Shown: piece by piece, positions 53,197-61,992 of the stretch
How positions within the stretch are numbered: position 1 is the first letter of the stretch
Layout: the number at the start of each line of letters is the position of its first letter
Assembly: GCF_024168645.1 (NCBI RefSeq)
Contig: NZ_JALJWF010000001.1
Span: forward strand, 1,851,001 to 1,915,000
Source of the DNA: Pseudomonas sp. GGS8
GTDB taxonomy: Bacteria > Pseudomonadota > Gammaproteobacteria > Pseudomonadales > Pseudomonadaceae
Reading direction: 5' to 3'
DNA: 64,000 nucleotides
Made by a program: the position numbers and the translations under genes
Notes under the pieces: model-generated
Told to the model about the DNA's origin: nothing
What the model saw: the letters and a program-made list of their open reading frames with translations, nothing else
The model's database searches: none

Positions 53197-53286
53197 GGGT
53201 TCCATTCCCTGGTCGACCAACCCGCGTACGGTTCGCCACCCTTCTGCTTGGTCGCAGTGTTGGCGAACTCCAGTTCTCGAATGGAG
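53197..53286 (+). promoter_or_regulatory. Structured 5' leader upstream of the DUF6124-type gene
   Basis: Three successive stems are visible: GGGTT/AACCC (53197-53201 with 53219-53223), GTTCGCCA/TGGCGAAC (53231-53238 with 53261-53268) and CTCCA/TGGAG (53268-53272 with 53282-53286). The last one pairs with the GGAG ribosome binding site of the gene starting at 53294, so translation could be controlled by the fold. The rest of the 376-base gap holds the REPIN above and no other gene I can support. Confidence 0.5.
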
Positions 53287-53293
53287 TGTCACC

Positions 53294-53671
53294 ATGTTCA
53301 AAGCAACACCAAATCCGCCCGAAGCGGACGACGTTTCCCCCTACGAATCCCTCGATTCAAAAAAACTCAACGAAGCCGCCGAGCGTGCGCTCGATCACTA
53401 CCTCAACCCCTCGGCCCTCAAAGCACCGGTCGCCCGCAAGCCGAGCACGATGTTTATGGTTGCGCCGGATATCAAAGACGAAGACCTGTTGGCCCACACC
53501 TGTGAGTCGTTGGCCCAGGCCAGTGTGATGGCGAGTGACTTTGCGGGGTATCTGGAAGGGCCGCACCGGCACACGGCGATGGCGATTCAACAGATCGTCA
53601 TGCTGGCGGAACTGGCGGTGAACCGGATGCTGGATAACGTCGCCATACCAAAACCTGCGCCACACAGCTGA
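53294..53671 (+). CDS. DUF6124-type Pseudomonas protein
   Basis: A 125-residue cytoplasmic protein starting MFKATPNPPEADDVSPYESLDSKKLNEAAERALDHYLNP, a pattern I associate with the Pseudomonas-specific DUF6124 family, which occurs in many copies per genome. No function is known. The helical C-terminal half (LLAHTCESLAQASVMASDFAG, MAIQQIVMLAELAVNRML) has no catalytic motif. A structured leader precedes it and a terminator follows. Confidence 0.8.
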   Translation: MFKATPNPPEADDVSPYESLDSKKLNEAAERALDHYLNPSALKAPVARKPSTMFMVAPDIKDEDLLAHTCESLAQASVMASDFAGYLEGPHRHTAMAIQQIVMLAELAVNRMLDNVAIPKPAPHS

Positions 53672-53753
53672 TTTGATGTGGGATCGGTAGTGGCGAAAAG
53701 TCAGGTGATCATTGCCCGCAAGCCGATAGCTGAGTAGGGTAGGGAGCAGAGCG

Positions 53754-53777
53754 AAAAGGGCCTTGGGAGGCCCTTTT
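53754..53777 (+). terminator. Terminator after the DUF6124-type gene
   Basis: A ten-base perfect stem AAAAGGGCCT (53754-53763) with AGGCCCTTTT (53768-53777) and loop TGGG. It stands just before the DUF3142 gene. Confidence 0.88.
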
Positions 53778-53799
53778 TGCATTTCAGGGATTGGTTTTC

Positions 53800-54993
53800 A
53801 TGGTCTTTTTCACACGCTTGATCGTTTTGCTGGCAGCCGTGTTGCTCAACGGTTGCGAGCAATCGGACGCGCCACCACTCGATCAACAACTCTACGTCTG
53901 GCAACGGCAATGGACGCCGGCCCATGACGCCGCGCTGCGTGACAGCCGCGCCGACTTCTCGACCTTGCGCGTGCTGGCCTTGCAGGCATTTCCACAGTCT
54001 GGCTGGAGCCGGGCGCGGATCGATCCGACGCTGCTCAAGCGTGATGGCCGACCGCTGATTGCGGTGGTTCGTCTGGATGGCCAGCTCAACGGGCTAGACC
54101 GGGACGAGGTCACGGCGCAGATCCAGCAAGTGCTCAGCGATTGGCAAGGGCAGGGGCTGACCCTGTCCGGCGTGGAAATCGACCACGATGCGGGCAACGC
54201 CCGGTTACCGGCCTACCGCGAATTCCTCACCCATTTGCGTGCCGTTCTGCCGGCGTCCTTGCCACTGAGCATCACCGCGCTGCCGGCCTGGCTCGACGGC
54301 CCTGAATTGCCGGCGCTCCTAACGACGGTCGACAGCAGCGTGTTGCAGGTGCACGCGGTGAGCGATCCACGGCGTGGGCTGTTCGACCCGGATCAGACAC
54401 GGCAGTGGGCCAGGGCCTGGAGTCGCAACACATCGAAACCGTTTTATCTGGCGCTGCCGGCTTATGGCGTGGCGCTGTTGCCGGCGGCCGGGGGCGCGCC
54501 GGTCGTGGAAAGCGAAGTGCCCATCGAGCGAGGCGGCGAACGTCGGGAGTTGCTGGCAGACCCGCAGCAACTGAGCAAGCTCGGCGCCGAGTTGCGCGCC
54601 GATCCACCGGCCCATCTGGCCGGGCTTATCTGGTTTCGCCTGCCCCTGGCCAATGATCGCAGGGCCTGGAGCCTGACGACGCTGGGCGCTGTGGCGCGCG
54701 GCGATACGCTCGACAGTCATGTGGGGCTGAAACTCTCGGCGCAGGACGGCCTCTACGACATCAGCCTCAGCAACCAAGGCAACCTCGACAGTGCCTGGCC
54801 CGAACGCCTGACGCTGGCGGTGCAGGGCTGTGAAGGCGCCGATGCGCTGGCCGGATATGCGTTGCAACAGCGCCCGGATCTGCTTACCTTCAGCCGCCTG
54901 CGCGACGGTCGAATACCGGCCGGCGGGCAACGCGCCATCGGTTGGGCACGCTGTGCACACATTGATCAAGGAGGTTCGAATGTTCACCCGTAA
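53800..54993 (+). CDS. DUF3142 lipoprotein
   Basis: A 397-residue exported protein. The N-terminus has a hydrophobic stretch ending VLLNGCEQS, a near-lipobox placing a lipidated cysteine at about residue 18. The body (YVWQRQWTPAHDAAL, GVEIDHDAGNARLPAY, AVSDPRRGLFDP) resembles DUF3142 proteins, related to glycoside-hydrolase-like barrels of unknown activity. I chose the ATG at 53800, which has a CAGGGA box. It overlaps the next gene by 14 bases, so they are likely made together. Confidence 0.82.
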   Translation: MVFFTRLIVLLAAVLLNGCEQSDAPPLDQQLYVWQRQWTPAHDAALRDSRADFSTLRVLALQAFPQSGWSRARIDPTLLKRDGRPLIAVVRLDGQLNGLDRDEVTAQIQQVLSDWQGQGLTLSGVEIDHDAGNARLPAYREFLTHLRAVLPASLPLSITALPAWLDGPELPALLTTVDSSVLQVHAVSDPRRGLFDPDQTRQWARAWSRNTSKPFYLALPAYGVALLPAAGGAPVVESEVPIERGGERRELLADPQQLSKLGAELRADPPAHLAGLIWFRLPLANDRRAWSLTTLGAVARGDTLDSHVGLKLSAQDGLYDISLSNQGNLDSAWPERLTLAVQGCEGADALAGYALQQRPDLLTFSRLRDGRIPAGGQRAIGWARCAHIDQGGSNVHP

Positions 54994-57112
54994 CTGGCCC
55001 CGCCATGTGCTTTGCCTGAGCCTCAGCCTGCCGTTGGGTTCGGCGCTGGCCTGCGGGCCGGACTTCCCCATGCGCCTGCTAGACAATCGTGGCCAGTCGC
55101 TGGCGGAACTGCCGGAAGGTAACTTCAACCTTGAGATCAACCGCCTCGGGCATGCCATCGCGGGACTGAACAATGTCACCGCCGCCACCAACGTTCCGGG
55201 GGACGGTTACGGCGACGCGCCCGATTACACCGATCAGCGCGATACCGCTGAACAGGCCGGTCTGACGCCTGAGCAACAAGCGCTGGTGAAACAACTGCGC
55301 AGCCTGACCGATGCCCGTCAGGTTGAAGAGCAAGGCGCGAACCTGCCGGCCGAACACAGGCTCTATCTGGCTGGCGCCGTGGCGTTCAACGCCGGTGACC
55401 ATGGCCTGGCCGCCGACTATTTCCAGAAAGTGCTGGCGCTGCCGGCCGATCAACGCCCGTTGCGCAGCACCTGGGCGGCGTACTCGTTGGGCCGGGCGCT
55501 GTTTGCCATGAGTTCAGAAGCAGGCGCCGGCCCGGACCTGTTGGCTCAGTCCCGCAAAGCCTTTGAGCAGACCCGTCAACTGAACATCGACGGCTTCAGC
55601 GACCCGTTGGAACTGGGTGTCGCCAGCCTCGGCGAAGAGGCGCGAGTGTCCCGCACCGCGGGCGACTGGGACAACGCCATCCAACTCTACGCCACGCAGA
55701 ACCTTCACGGCTCGGCGGTGGGCTACACCTCGCTGAAGCTGTTGATGGCCGATCTGGCGGCGATGCCCGATGATCAACTGGCCGAATTGCTCAAGGGCAA
55801 AACAGTGCAGCAACTGGTGACGGCATCGTTAATCAGTCGCCTGGGCTGGTCATTCGGTGATCAACCGCCGAACGAACAGAAACTGATCAAACTGCTGCAA
55901 AGCAGCACCCGTGGCAGTCTGGATAATGCCGATCGCCTGGCGGCGATGAATTATCAACAGGGCGATTACGCCAGCGCCAAAGCCTTCCTCGAACAGGCCG
56001 GTGACGGTGGCCTCGCGTGGTGGCTGCGGGCGAAACTGGCGGTGCGTGATGGCGATAAAAGCGCTGCCGCCGCGGCTTATGCCAAGGCGGCCCAGGCCTT
56101 CCCGCAGAACGAGTCCTGGGGCGAGCGGCGGACGCCCGACTGGGATTACGAAACGCTCCAGCCCAAATGCCGGGTCGAGGGTGAAAGCGCGATTCTGGCC
56201 CTGCAACGCGGGGATTATCTGCAGGCCTTCGATCAGCTCTATCGCAGTCAGAGCATCTACTGGTTCGATGCAGCCACCGTGGCCGAGCGGGTGCTGACCC
56301 TCGATGAACTCAAACAGTACGTCGATACCCAGGTGCCGGCACCGCCACCACTCAGCCAGCAGGATCGTGACAATTATGTGCCGTTGCCGGTCGCCGCGAG
56401 CCTGCGCAATCTGCTCGGGCGGCGTTTGTTACGTGAAGAACGTTACGATGAGGCTCCGGCTTACTTTGACAACGTCGATTTGCAGAACAAGGCCAAGGCG
56501 TATGGGCAATTGCGTCAGGAGGCGGACGCTGCCTGGTGGCCGACCAAGCGTGCTGCTGCCCTTTTTAACGCGGGTTGGCTGATGCGCGGGTGGGGAATGG
56601 AGATTCTCGGCTACGAAATGGCGCCGGATTACGCCTCATTGAGTGGTAATTACAGCCTTGAGAGCCGTGAGCTAAAGGTCGGTCCGTTAGTGGCTGAAGA
56701 TGAAGTCCTGCGTCAGCAAGCCAGCGCCGCTCAACCCGATGAGCGCTATCACTACCGTTATGTCGCAACGGCTTTGGCCAGTCGTGCTGCCGATAATCTG
56801 CCTCATACCAGCCAGGCTTTTGCGGCGGTGTTGTGTGCGGCGGCGGGGTGGAACACCAGCCTTGAAGAAGAAAGCGCCTTCTATCAACGCTATGTGAAGG
56901 AAGGGCCGTACGTGGATTGGGCGGTGAATTTCGGTCACCAATGCCCTTATCCGGATTTCCAGAACGCAGACAAACGTTACGTTACCCAGGTGCTGAGCCC
57001 GGTCCGCTCGGCATTGCGACCGTATAAAAAGTGGCTGCAGATGGGCAGCGTGGCGGGGTTTACCGCGATTGCGCTGGTGTTGATCAACCGACGCCGGCGC
57101 AATGCACGATAG
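54980..57112 (+). CDS. Exported TPR-like repeat protein, membrane-anchored at C-terminus
   Basis: A 710-residue protein. A signal peptide ends SALA before CGPDF. Large parts consist of helical TPR-like repeats (LAGAVAFNAGDHGLAADYFQKVLAL, YSLGRALFAM, RLAAMNYQQGDYASAKAFLEQAG). A single hydrophobic segment near the C-terminus (GSVAGFTAIALVLI) is followed by RRRRNAR. The ATG at 54980 has a strong AGGAGG box. It is coupled to the DUF3142 lipoprotein gene. Function is unknown; a cell-envelope assembly role is a guess. Confidence 0.78.
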   Translation: MFTRNWPRHVLCLSLSLPLGSALACGPDFPMRLLDNRGQSLAELPEGNFNLEINRLGHAIAGLNNVTAATNVPGDGYGDAPDYTDQRDTAEQAGLTPEQQALVKQLRSLTDARQVEEQGANLPAEHRLYLAGAVAFNAGDHGLAADYFQKVLALPADQRPLRSTWAAYSLGRALFAMSSEAGAGPDLLAQSRKAFEQTRQLNIDGFSDPLELGVASLGEEARVSRTAGDWDNAIQLYATQNLHGSAVGYTSLKLLMADLAAMPDDQLAELLKGKTVQQLVTASLISRLGWSFGDQPPNEQKLIKLLQSSTRGSLDNADRLAAMNYQQGDYASAKAFLEQAGDGGLAWWLRAKLAVRDGDKSAAAAAYAKAAQAFPQNESWGERRTPDWDYETLQPKCRVEGESAILALQRGDYLQAFDQLYRSQSIYWFDAATVAERVLTLDELKQYVDTQVPAPPPLSQQDRDNYVPLPVAASLRNLLGRRLLREERYDEAPAYFDNVDLQNKAKAYGQLRQEADAAWWPTKRAAALFNAGWLMRGWGMEILGYEMAPDYASLSGNYSLESRELKVGPLVAEDEVLRQQASAAQPDERYHYRYVATALASRAADNLPHTSQAFAAVLCAAAGWNTSLEEESAFYQRYVKEGPYVDWAVNFGHQCPYPDFQNADKRYVTQVLSPVRSALRPYKKWLQMGSVAGFTAIALVLINRRRRNAR

Positions 57113-57115
57113 TCA

Positions 57116-57745
57116 TCAGGCTTGTTGAACAAAGGTCAGCCGCACCGCAAAACCAATCAGCAGGCTGCCAAACAACCACTGCTGTACCCGCTGGGCCGAC
57201 GGACTGCGTTGCAGCCAACGGCCCAGCGCAGCGCCGACCAGCGCGTAGGCGCTGTCGAACAACAACCCGACACCCACCAGCATCACGCCCAGCGTTGCAA
57301 ATTGCGCGAGCACTGGCCCGGCGTGAGGTTCGATGAACTGCGGCAACAGCACCGAGCAGAACAGCAGCGCCTTGGGGTTGAGCAGGTTGGTCAGCAAGCC
57401 GCGTTGGATCGCCTCGCGCCAATGCGGTTTTTCGGTCGTTGCGTCTGTACCGTTCAAGCGCGGCAGCATTGTGGTGCGCAGGCACTGAATGCCGATCCAC
57501 AACAGATACGCCGCGCCGACCAGGCGCACCACGTCGAAGGTCCAGGGCGCAGTCTTGAACAGCGTCGCCAAACCCAACGCAGCCAATGCCACATGACAAC
57601 CACGCGCCACGCCCAGCCCCAACGCCGTGGCCAGCGCCGCGCCTTTGCCCTGACGCGCGCCGGTCTGCAACAACAGAATCATGTCCGGGCCGGGCAACAG
57701 GTACACCACTGTCAACGCCATGAAAAACAGCCAGAGTTCTGTCAT
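57116..57745 (-). CDS. LysE/RhtB-family amino-acid exporter
   Basis: A 209-residue membrane protein with about six helices. The family N-terminal signature LPGPDMILLLQTGARQGKGAALATALGLG is clear, as is GLLTNLLNPKALLFCSVLLPQF. It probably exports amino acids. It is divergent from an Lrp/AsnC regulator gene, a frequent arrangement in which the regulator senses the amino acid. Its end lies three bases from the convergent repeat-protein gene. Confidence 0.92.
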   Translation of the reverse strand: MTELWLFFMALTVVYLLPGPDMILLLQTGARQGKGAALATALGLGVARGCHVALAALGLATLFKTAPWTFDVVRLVGAAYLLWIGIQCLRTTMLPRLNGTDATTEKPHWREAIQRGLLTNLLNPKALLFCSVLLPQFIEPHAGPVLAQFATLGVMLVGVGLLFDSAYALVGAALGRWLQRSPSAQRVQQWLFGSLLIGFAVRLTFVQQA

Positions 57746-57889
57746 GTTGCCCCCATTCGTTGTCGATTCGGTGCGGTCAGTCTACGGCCGAGGGGCAGGG
57801 CAGGTGGTTGCGTAGTCAGCTTCTAAAGCTTGGATATTTGGCATAACCTGCCAGTTTGTGACGATCGAACCATCAGGATCTGCCAAACC
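57746..57889. promoter_or_regulatory. Divergent promoter region lysE-like / lrp-like
   Basis: A 144-base gap between divergent starts that must hold both promoters and probably Lrp-type operators. No specific box was assigned. Confidence 0.4.
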
Positions 57890-58363
57890 ATGAAACTGGA
57901 CGCCTACGACCGCAAAATCCTCGCGGCGCTGCAACGGGACGGACGCTTGAGCAACGTGCAACTGGCCGATGAGATCGGCTTGTCGGCCTCGCCCTGTTTG
58001 CGTCGGGTCCGGATGCTGGAAGAGGCGGGTGTGATTCGCGGTTATCAGGCCAATCTCGATCGAGATGAAGTGGGCCTTGGGCTGACGGTGTTTGTCGGGG
58101 TCAAGGTCGAACGGCATAACGATGAACAAGCCGAAGCGTTTCGCCTGGCCGTGACGGCATTGCCTGAGGTGATTTCGGCGTTTCTAGTGTCCGGAGAATC
58201 GGATTTTCTGTTGCAAGTTGTGGTACCGGACTTGCGCGCCTACGACCGTTTTCTCACCGGGCGATTGCTGAAATTGCCAGGTGTGAGTGATATTCGCAGC
58301 AACTTTGCAATTCACACGGTGAAGACGCCGGGGGCGTTGCCGTTGGGGCATTTGCCCAACTGA
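57890..58363 (+). CDS. Lrp/AsnC-family transcriptional regulator
   Basis: A 157-residue regulator with an N-terminal helix-turn-helix (DAYDRKILAALQRDGRLSNVQLADEIGLSASPCLRRVRMLEEAGVI) and a C-terminal RAM ligand-binding domain (VSGESDFLLQVVVPDLRAYDRFL). I used the ATG at 57890. The upstream in-frame extension is not conserved-looking. It probably regulates the divergent LysE-type exporter. Confidence 0.94.
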   Translation: MKLDAYDRKILAALQRDGRLSNVQLADEIGLSASPCLRRVRMLEEAGVIRGYQANLDRDEVGLGLTVFVGVKVERHNDEQAEAFRLAVTALPEVISAFLVSGESDFLLQVVVPDLRAYDRFLTGRLLKLPGVSDIRSNFAIHTVKTPGALPLGHLPN

Positions 58364-58364
58364 A

Positions 58365-58408
58365 AAGATCGCAGCCTGCATGGGAGCCGCCGCAGGCAGC
58401 GATCGTTT
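58365..58408. terminator. Convergent hairpin between lrp-like gene and lpd
   Basis: GATCGCAGCCTGC (58367-58379) is nearly inverted at GCAGGCAGCGATC (about 58392-58404), one mismatch, with A run before and TTT after. It serves as a shared terminator and resembles the REPIN at 52919. Confidence 0.6.
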
Positions 58409-58415
58409 GAACTTT

Positions 58416-59816
58416 CTAAATCTGCGTCGCCATTCCCTCCACATTCATCGCCGCCTGACGCAAGGCCTCGGAGCGGGTCGGGTGTGGATGGCAGGTCAAG
58501 GCGATGTCTTCGGCCGAGGCGCTGAACTCCATGGCCACGCAATATTCGCCAATCATTTCGCTGACGCTCGGGCCCACAAGGTGCACGCCGAGGACTTCGT
58601 CGGTGCGCTCATCGGCCAGTACCTTGGCGAAGCCTTCGGTTTCGTGGTTGATCTTCGCCCGGCTGTTGGCGGTGAAGGGAAATTTGCCGACCTTGTAGGC
58701 GCGACCTTCGGCCTTCAGCTGTTCTTCGGTCTTGCCGACGCTGGCCAGCTCCGGTTTGGTATAGATCACGTTGGGGATCAGGTCGTAATTGACCTCGCCA
58801 GCCTTGCCGACGATCTGCTCGATGCAGGCCATGGCTTCGTCTTCAGCCTTGTGGGCGAGCATCGGCCCTGAAGTGACGTCACCGATCACCCAGACCCCCG
58901 CGGCTTCGGTGCGGTGGCCCTTGTTGGCGAGCATGCCGCGTTTGTCGGTGGCGAGGCCGACGTTCTCCAGCCCCAGGCCTTGGGTGTAAGGACGACGGCC
59001 GATAGCCACCAGCACGTAGTCGGCTTCCAGTAGCTCGGCGGTGCCACCTGCGGCCGGTTCGACACTGAGTTGAACACCGCTCGCCGAGGAGGTGGCGCTG
59101 GTGACTTTCGAACTCAACTTGAAGCGGATGCCTTGCTTGCTCAATGAGCGCTGAAGGGTTTTACCGGCTTCAGCATCCACACCCGGGCAGATCCGGTCGA
59201 GAAATTCGACGACCGTCACCTGAGCACCCAGGCGCCGCCATACCGAACCCAGTTCCAGGCCGATCACTCCAGCGCCGATCACCACCAGGTGCTTCGGTAC
59301 TTCAGCCAGCGACAGCGCGCCCGTGGAGTCGAGGATACGTTGGTTGTCGATATCCACGCCCGGCAGGGGAGTGGGCTCGGAACCGGTGGCGATGATGATG
59401 TCTTTGGCGCTCAGCCGGGTCTTGCCACCCTGATTGTCGGTCACCGTGACGCTGCCCGGCCCGTCGATGTGGCCCCATCCTTTGATCCAGTCGACCTTGT
59501 TTTTGCGAAACAGAAATTCGATGCCCTTGGTCAACCCTGTGACGCTTTCATCCTTCTGCTTCATCATCTGAGCCAGGTTGAGTGCAGGTTTGACCTCGAT
59601 CCCGAGGTTGGCGAATTCCGCCCCCATGGCCGCGTCGTAGAGCTCGGAGGCATGCAGCAATGCCTTGGACGGCATGCAGCCGACGTTCAGGCAGGTCCCG
59701 CCGAGGGTGGCGCGGCCTTCCACGCACGCCGCTTTCAAGCCCAACTGCCCGGCGCGAATCGCTGCGTTATAACCGCCTGGGCCGGCGCCCAGAATCACGA
59801 CGTCATAGGTGCTCAT
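58416..59816 (-). CDS. lpdA: Dihydrolipoyl dehydrogenase
   Basis: Flavoprotein of 466 residues that reoxidises dihydrolipoamide in 2-oxo-acid dehydrogenase or glycine cleavage complexes. It has the FAD site LGAGPGGYNAAIRAGQLG, redox disulfide GGTCLNVGCMPSK, NAD site VVIGAGVIGLELGSVWRRLG and the catalytic HPHPTRSE near the C-terminus. I chose the ATG at 59816 (MSTYDVVILG). No E1/E2 genes are adjacent, so it is a stand-alone copy; Pseudomonas typically has several. Confidence 0.95.
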   Translation of the reverse strand: MSTYDVVILGAGPGGYNAAIRAGQLGLKAACVEGRATLGGTCLNVGCMPSKALLHASELYDAAMGAEFANLGIEVKPALNLAQMMKQKDESVTGLTKGIEFLFRKNKVDWIKGWGHIDGPGSVTVTDNQGGKTRLSAKDIIIATGSEPTPLPGVDIDNQRILDSTGALSLAEVPKHLVVIGAGVIGLELGSVWRRLGAQVTVVEFLDRICPGVDAEAGKTLQRSLSKQGIRFKLSSKVTSATSSASGVQLSVEPAAGGTAELLEADYVLVAIGRRPYTQGLGLENVGLATDKRGMLANKGHRTEAAGVWVIGDVTSGPMLAHKAEDEAMACIEQIVGKAGEVNYDLIPNVIYTKPELASVGKTEEQLKAEGRAYKVGKFPFTANSRAKINHETEGFAKVLADERTDEVLGVHLVGPSVSEMIGEYCVAMEFSASAEDIALTCHPHPTRSEALRQAAMNVEGMATQI

Positions 59817-60027
59817 GGTGCAACTCCTGGATAGAGAGGGACGGGATCGATAAAAAGTAGTCTTCAATAAAAAATTACGAACGTAATATGTGCGTTTCTC
59901 ACCATTTCGGTCAAGGCTTCAGCTTGGCGACAGGTTCAGCGCTTTTAGATAGAACGACTCAGGACGAAAATTTCACCATTTTCGTTATATCGTAACGAAT
60001 TGTGATGTGAGCAATGGCTGGGGTGGT

Positions 60028-61992
60028 ATGCAAGTCGATCTCGATGGCGATGGAGCACAGATAGCAGGGCTGCCGCGCTTTCAGCAGGCGGTCGTTCAAG
60101 GACGTCGATTGCGCCAATGGGCAATCGGATTGGGTGCCTTGGCGGCCGCAGGGCTGGTGCTGGCGTTTTTTGTCGGGCTGTTTGCACCGCAGTCGCTCTG
60201 GCCCGCCCTGCTGGTCAATCAGAGCGCCGGTTTGCTGGTGTTGGTCGCCGGCCTGCAATCGGCTTGGTGGGTAGCGCTGTGGCGTGCACGAGCGATGAAT
60301 CCGCCAGTGTTGGTGCCGGTGGCTATCACTGAAGAAGTCGTTGTCGCCGAAGGCTGGTACGAGCGGTTGCTGGACGGCATCAGTCAGCGTTGGCTGCGCT
60401 TGCTGGGGCAGATCGGTGCACCGACGCTCTGGCTTGGCGGCTGGGCGTTGTTGACGTTGTATAGCATCGAGCAGGTCTGGAACCTCGCCTTGCCGCCCGC
60501 CGCGTTAGGGTTGTCGGCCAGTGTCGGCGCGGCGTTGTCGTTGCTGCTGGCTTTCGGTTTGCTGGTGCTGGAGCGGCAACTGGCGCAGGAAAACGTCGCC
60601 CGATGGCCTGAAGCCGGGTCGTTGGCGCAGCTGACGCGGGTCGCGATTATTGGCCTGGTGCTCAGCGCCTTGTGTCTGTTGTTCGGCAGCGAAACGTCGG
60701 TCTGGCCGGTGCGTCTGGCGGTGTTGATCGGCTTGCTGCCGGGGCTGGTCGCCGTCGAGTTGTTGCTGCGCGCCGTGTTGTCGCTGTTCAGTCCCCGTCG
60801 TGAACAGCTTGAACCGACGTTGCTGGCGCGAAGCTTTGTCGCCGACATGTTGCGCTGGCCGCCGCAGCCCCTGCTCGCATTGCAGCACGAGTTGCACAAC
60901 CGCTTCGGTATCGACCTGCGACAAATCTGGGCCTTCACTTACATGCGCCGGGCATTTTTGCCGGTGCTGGCGGTGGTGGCGATCGTGGGTTGGTCGCTCA
61001 CTGGTATTCATGAAATACCCCTGCAAGGGCGGGGCATCTACGAGCGTTTCGGCAAACCGGTGGAAGTGTTCGGGCCTGGTTTGCACGCCGGTTTGCCGTG
61101 GCCGCTGGGTCGTGTGCTGAGCGTCGAGAACGGCGTAGTCCATGAGTTGGCCACCAGCGTGGGCGAAGCATCGGCCCCGGTCGCGGCCGAACCTGCCGAA
61201 GGCCCGGCACCAGCCATTGCCAATCGCTTGTGGGACGCCAGCCATGTGAATGACAAATCCCAGGTCATCGCCAGCAGCCGTGCCGACAAACAGAGCTTCC
61301 AGATCGTCAACATGGACGTGCGCTTCGTCTATCGCATCGGCCTGAGCGATCAGGCGGCGCTGGCCGCGACGTATAACAGCGCCGACGTGCCGACGCTGAT
61401 TCGCAGCACCGCCAGCCGGATTCTGGTTCATGACTTCGCCTCAAGAACCCTTGACGGTTTACTCGGTGAAGACAGGGTAGGGCTCGCCGAAGACATCGGC
61501 CGCGCCGTGCAGGCGGACCTGCAAAAACTCGACAGCGGCGTGGAAATTCTCGCCACGGTGGTCGAAGCCATTCATCCTCCGGCAGGGGCGGCTAACGCCT
61601 ATCACGGCGTGCAAGCGGCGCAGATTGGCGCCCAGGCATTGATCTCCCGCGAGCGCGGTGCAGCGGCGGAGGCGACCAACCAGGCGCAATTGCAGGCTAG
61701 CATCGCTCGCGATCAAGCCACGGCCAGTGCGCATGAAATCAACTCGAGCGCTCAGGCCGCCGACCTGAAATTTGCCGCCGAGCGAAAGGCGTACTCCAGC
61801 GCCGGCCAGGCTTTTGTACTGGAGCAATACCTCAGCCAACTGACCCAGGGTCTGGCTAACGCCAAGCTGCTGGTTCTCGATCATCGCCTGGGTGGCAGCA
61901 GCAATGCGCCGACCATCGACCTACGTACATTCACGCTGCCGGCTGACCCTGCGCCGCCGCGTAATACCGCTCAGCCAGGAGCCGCCCATTGA
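60028..61992 (+). CDS. SPFH/HflK-like membrane protein with multi-helix N-terminus
   Basis: A 654-residue protein. About the first 320 residues hold at least seven hydrophobic segments, far more than HflK itself. The last half is an SPFH/band-7 domain (HEIPLQGRGIYERFGKPVEVFGPGLHAGLPWPLGRV, then VRFVYRIG) and an Ala-rich coiled coil. It probably forms a membrane microdomain ring, perhaps modulating FtsH-type proteases. An ATG at 60028 was chosen; a GTG at 60007 is an alternative. It overlaps the next SPFH gene by four bases (TTGA). Confidence 0.82.
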   Translation: MQVDLDGDGAQIAGLPRFQQAVVQGRRLRQWAIGLGALAAAGLVLAFFVGLFAPQSLWPALLVNQSAGLLVLVAGLQSAWWVALWRARAMNPPVLVPVAITEEVVVAEGWYERLLDGISQRWLRLLGQIGAPTLWLGGWALLTLYSIEQVWNLALPPAALGLSASVGAALSLLLAFGLLVLERQLAQENVARWPEAGSLAQLTRVAIIGLVLSALCLLFGSETSVWPVRLAVLIGLLPGLVAVELLLRAVLSLFSPRREQLEPTLLARSFVADMLRWPPQPLLALQHELHNRFGIDLRQIWAFTYMRRAFLPVLAVVAIVGWSLTGIHEIPLQGRGIYERFGKPVEVFGPGLHAGLPWPLGRVLSVENGVVHELATSVGEASAPVAAEPAEGPAPAIANRLWDASHVNDKSQVIASSRADKQSFQIVNMDVRFVYRIGLSDQAALAATYNSADVPTLIRSTASRILVHDFASRTLDGLLGEDRVGLAEDIGRAVQADLQKLDSGVEILATVVEAIHPPAGAANAYHGVQAAQIGAQALISRERGAAAEATNQAQLQASIARDQATASAHEINSSAQAADLKFAAERKAYSSAGQAFVLEQYLSQLTQGLANAKLLVLDHRLGGSSNAPTIDLRTFTLPADPAPPRNTAQPGAAH

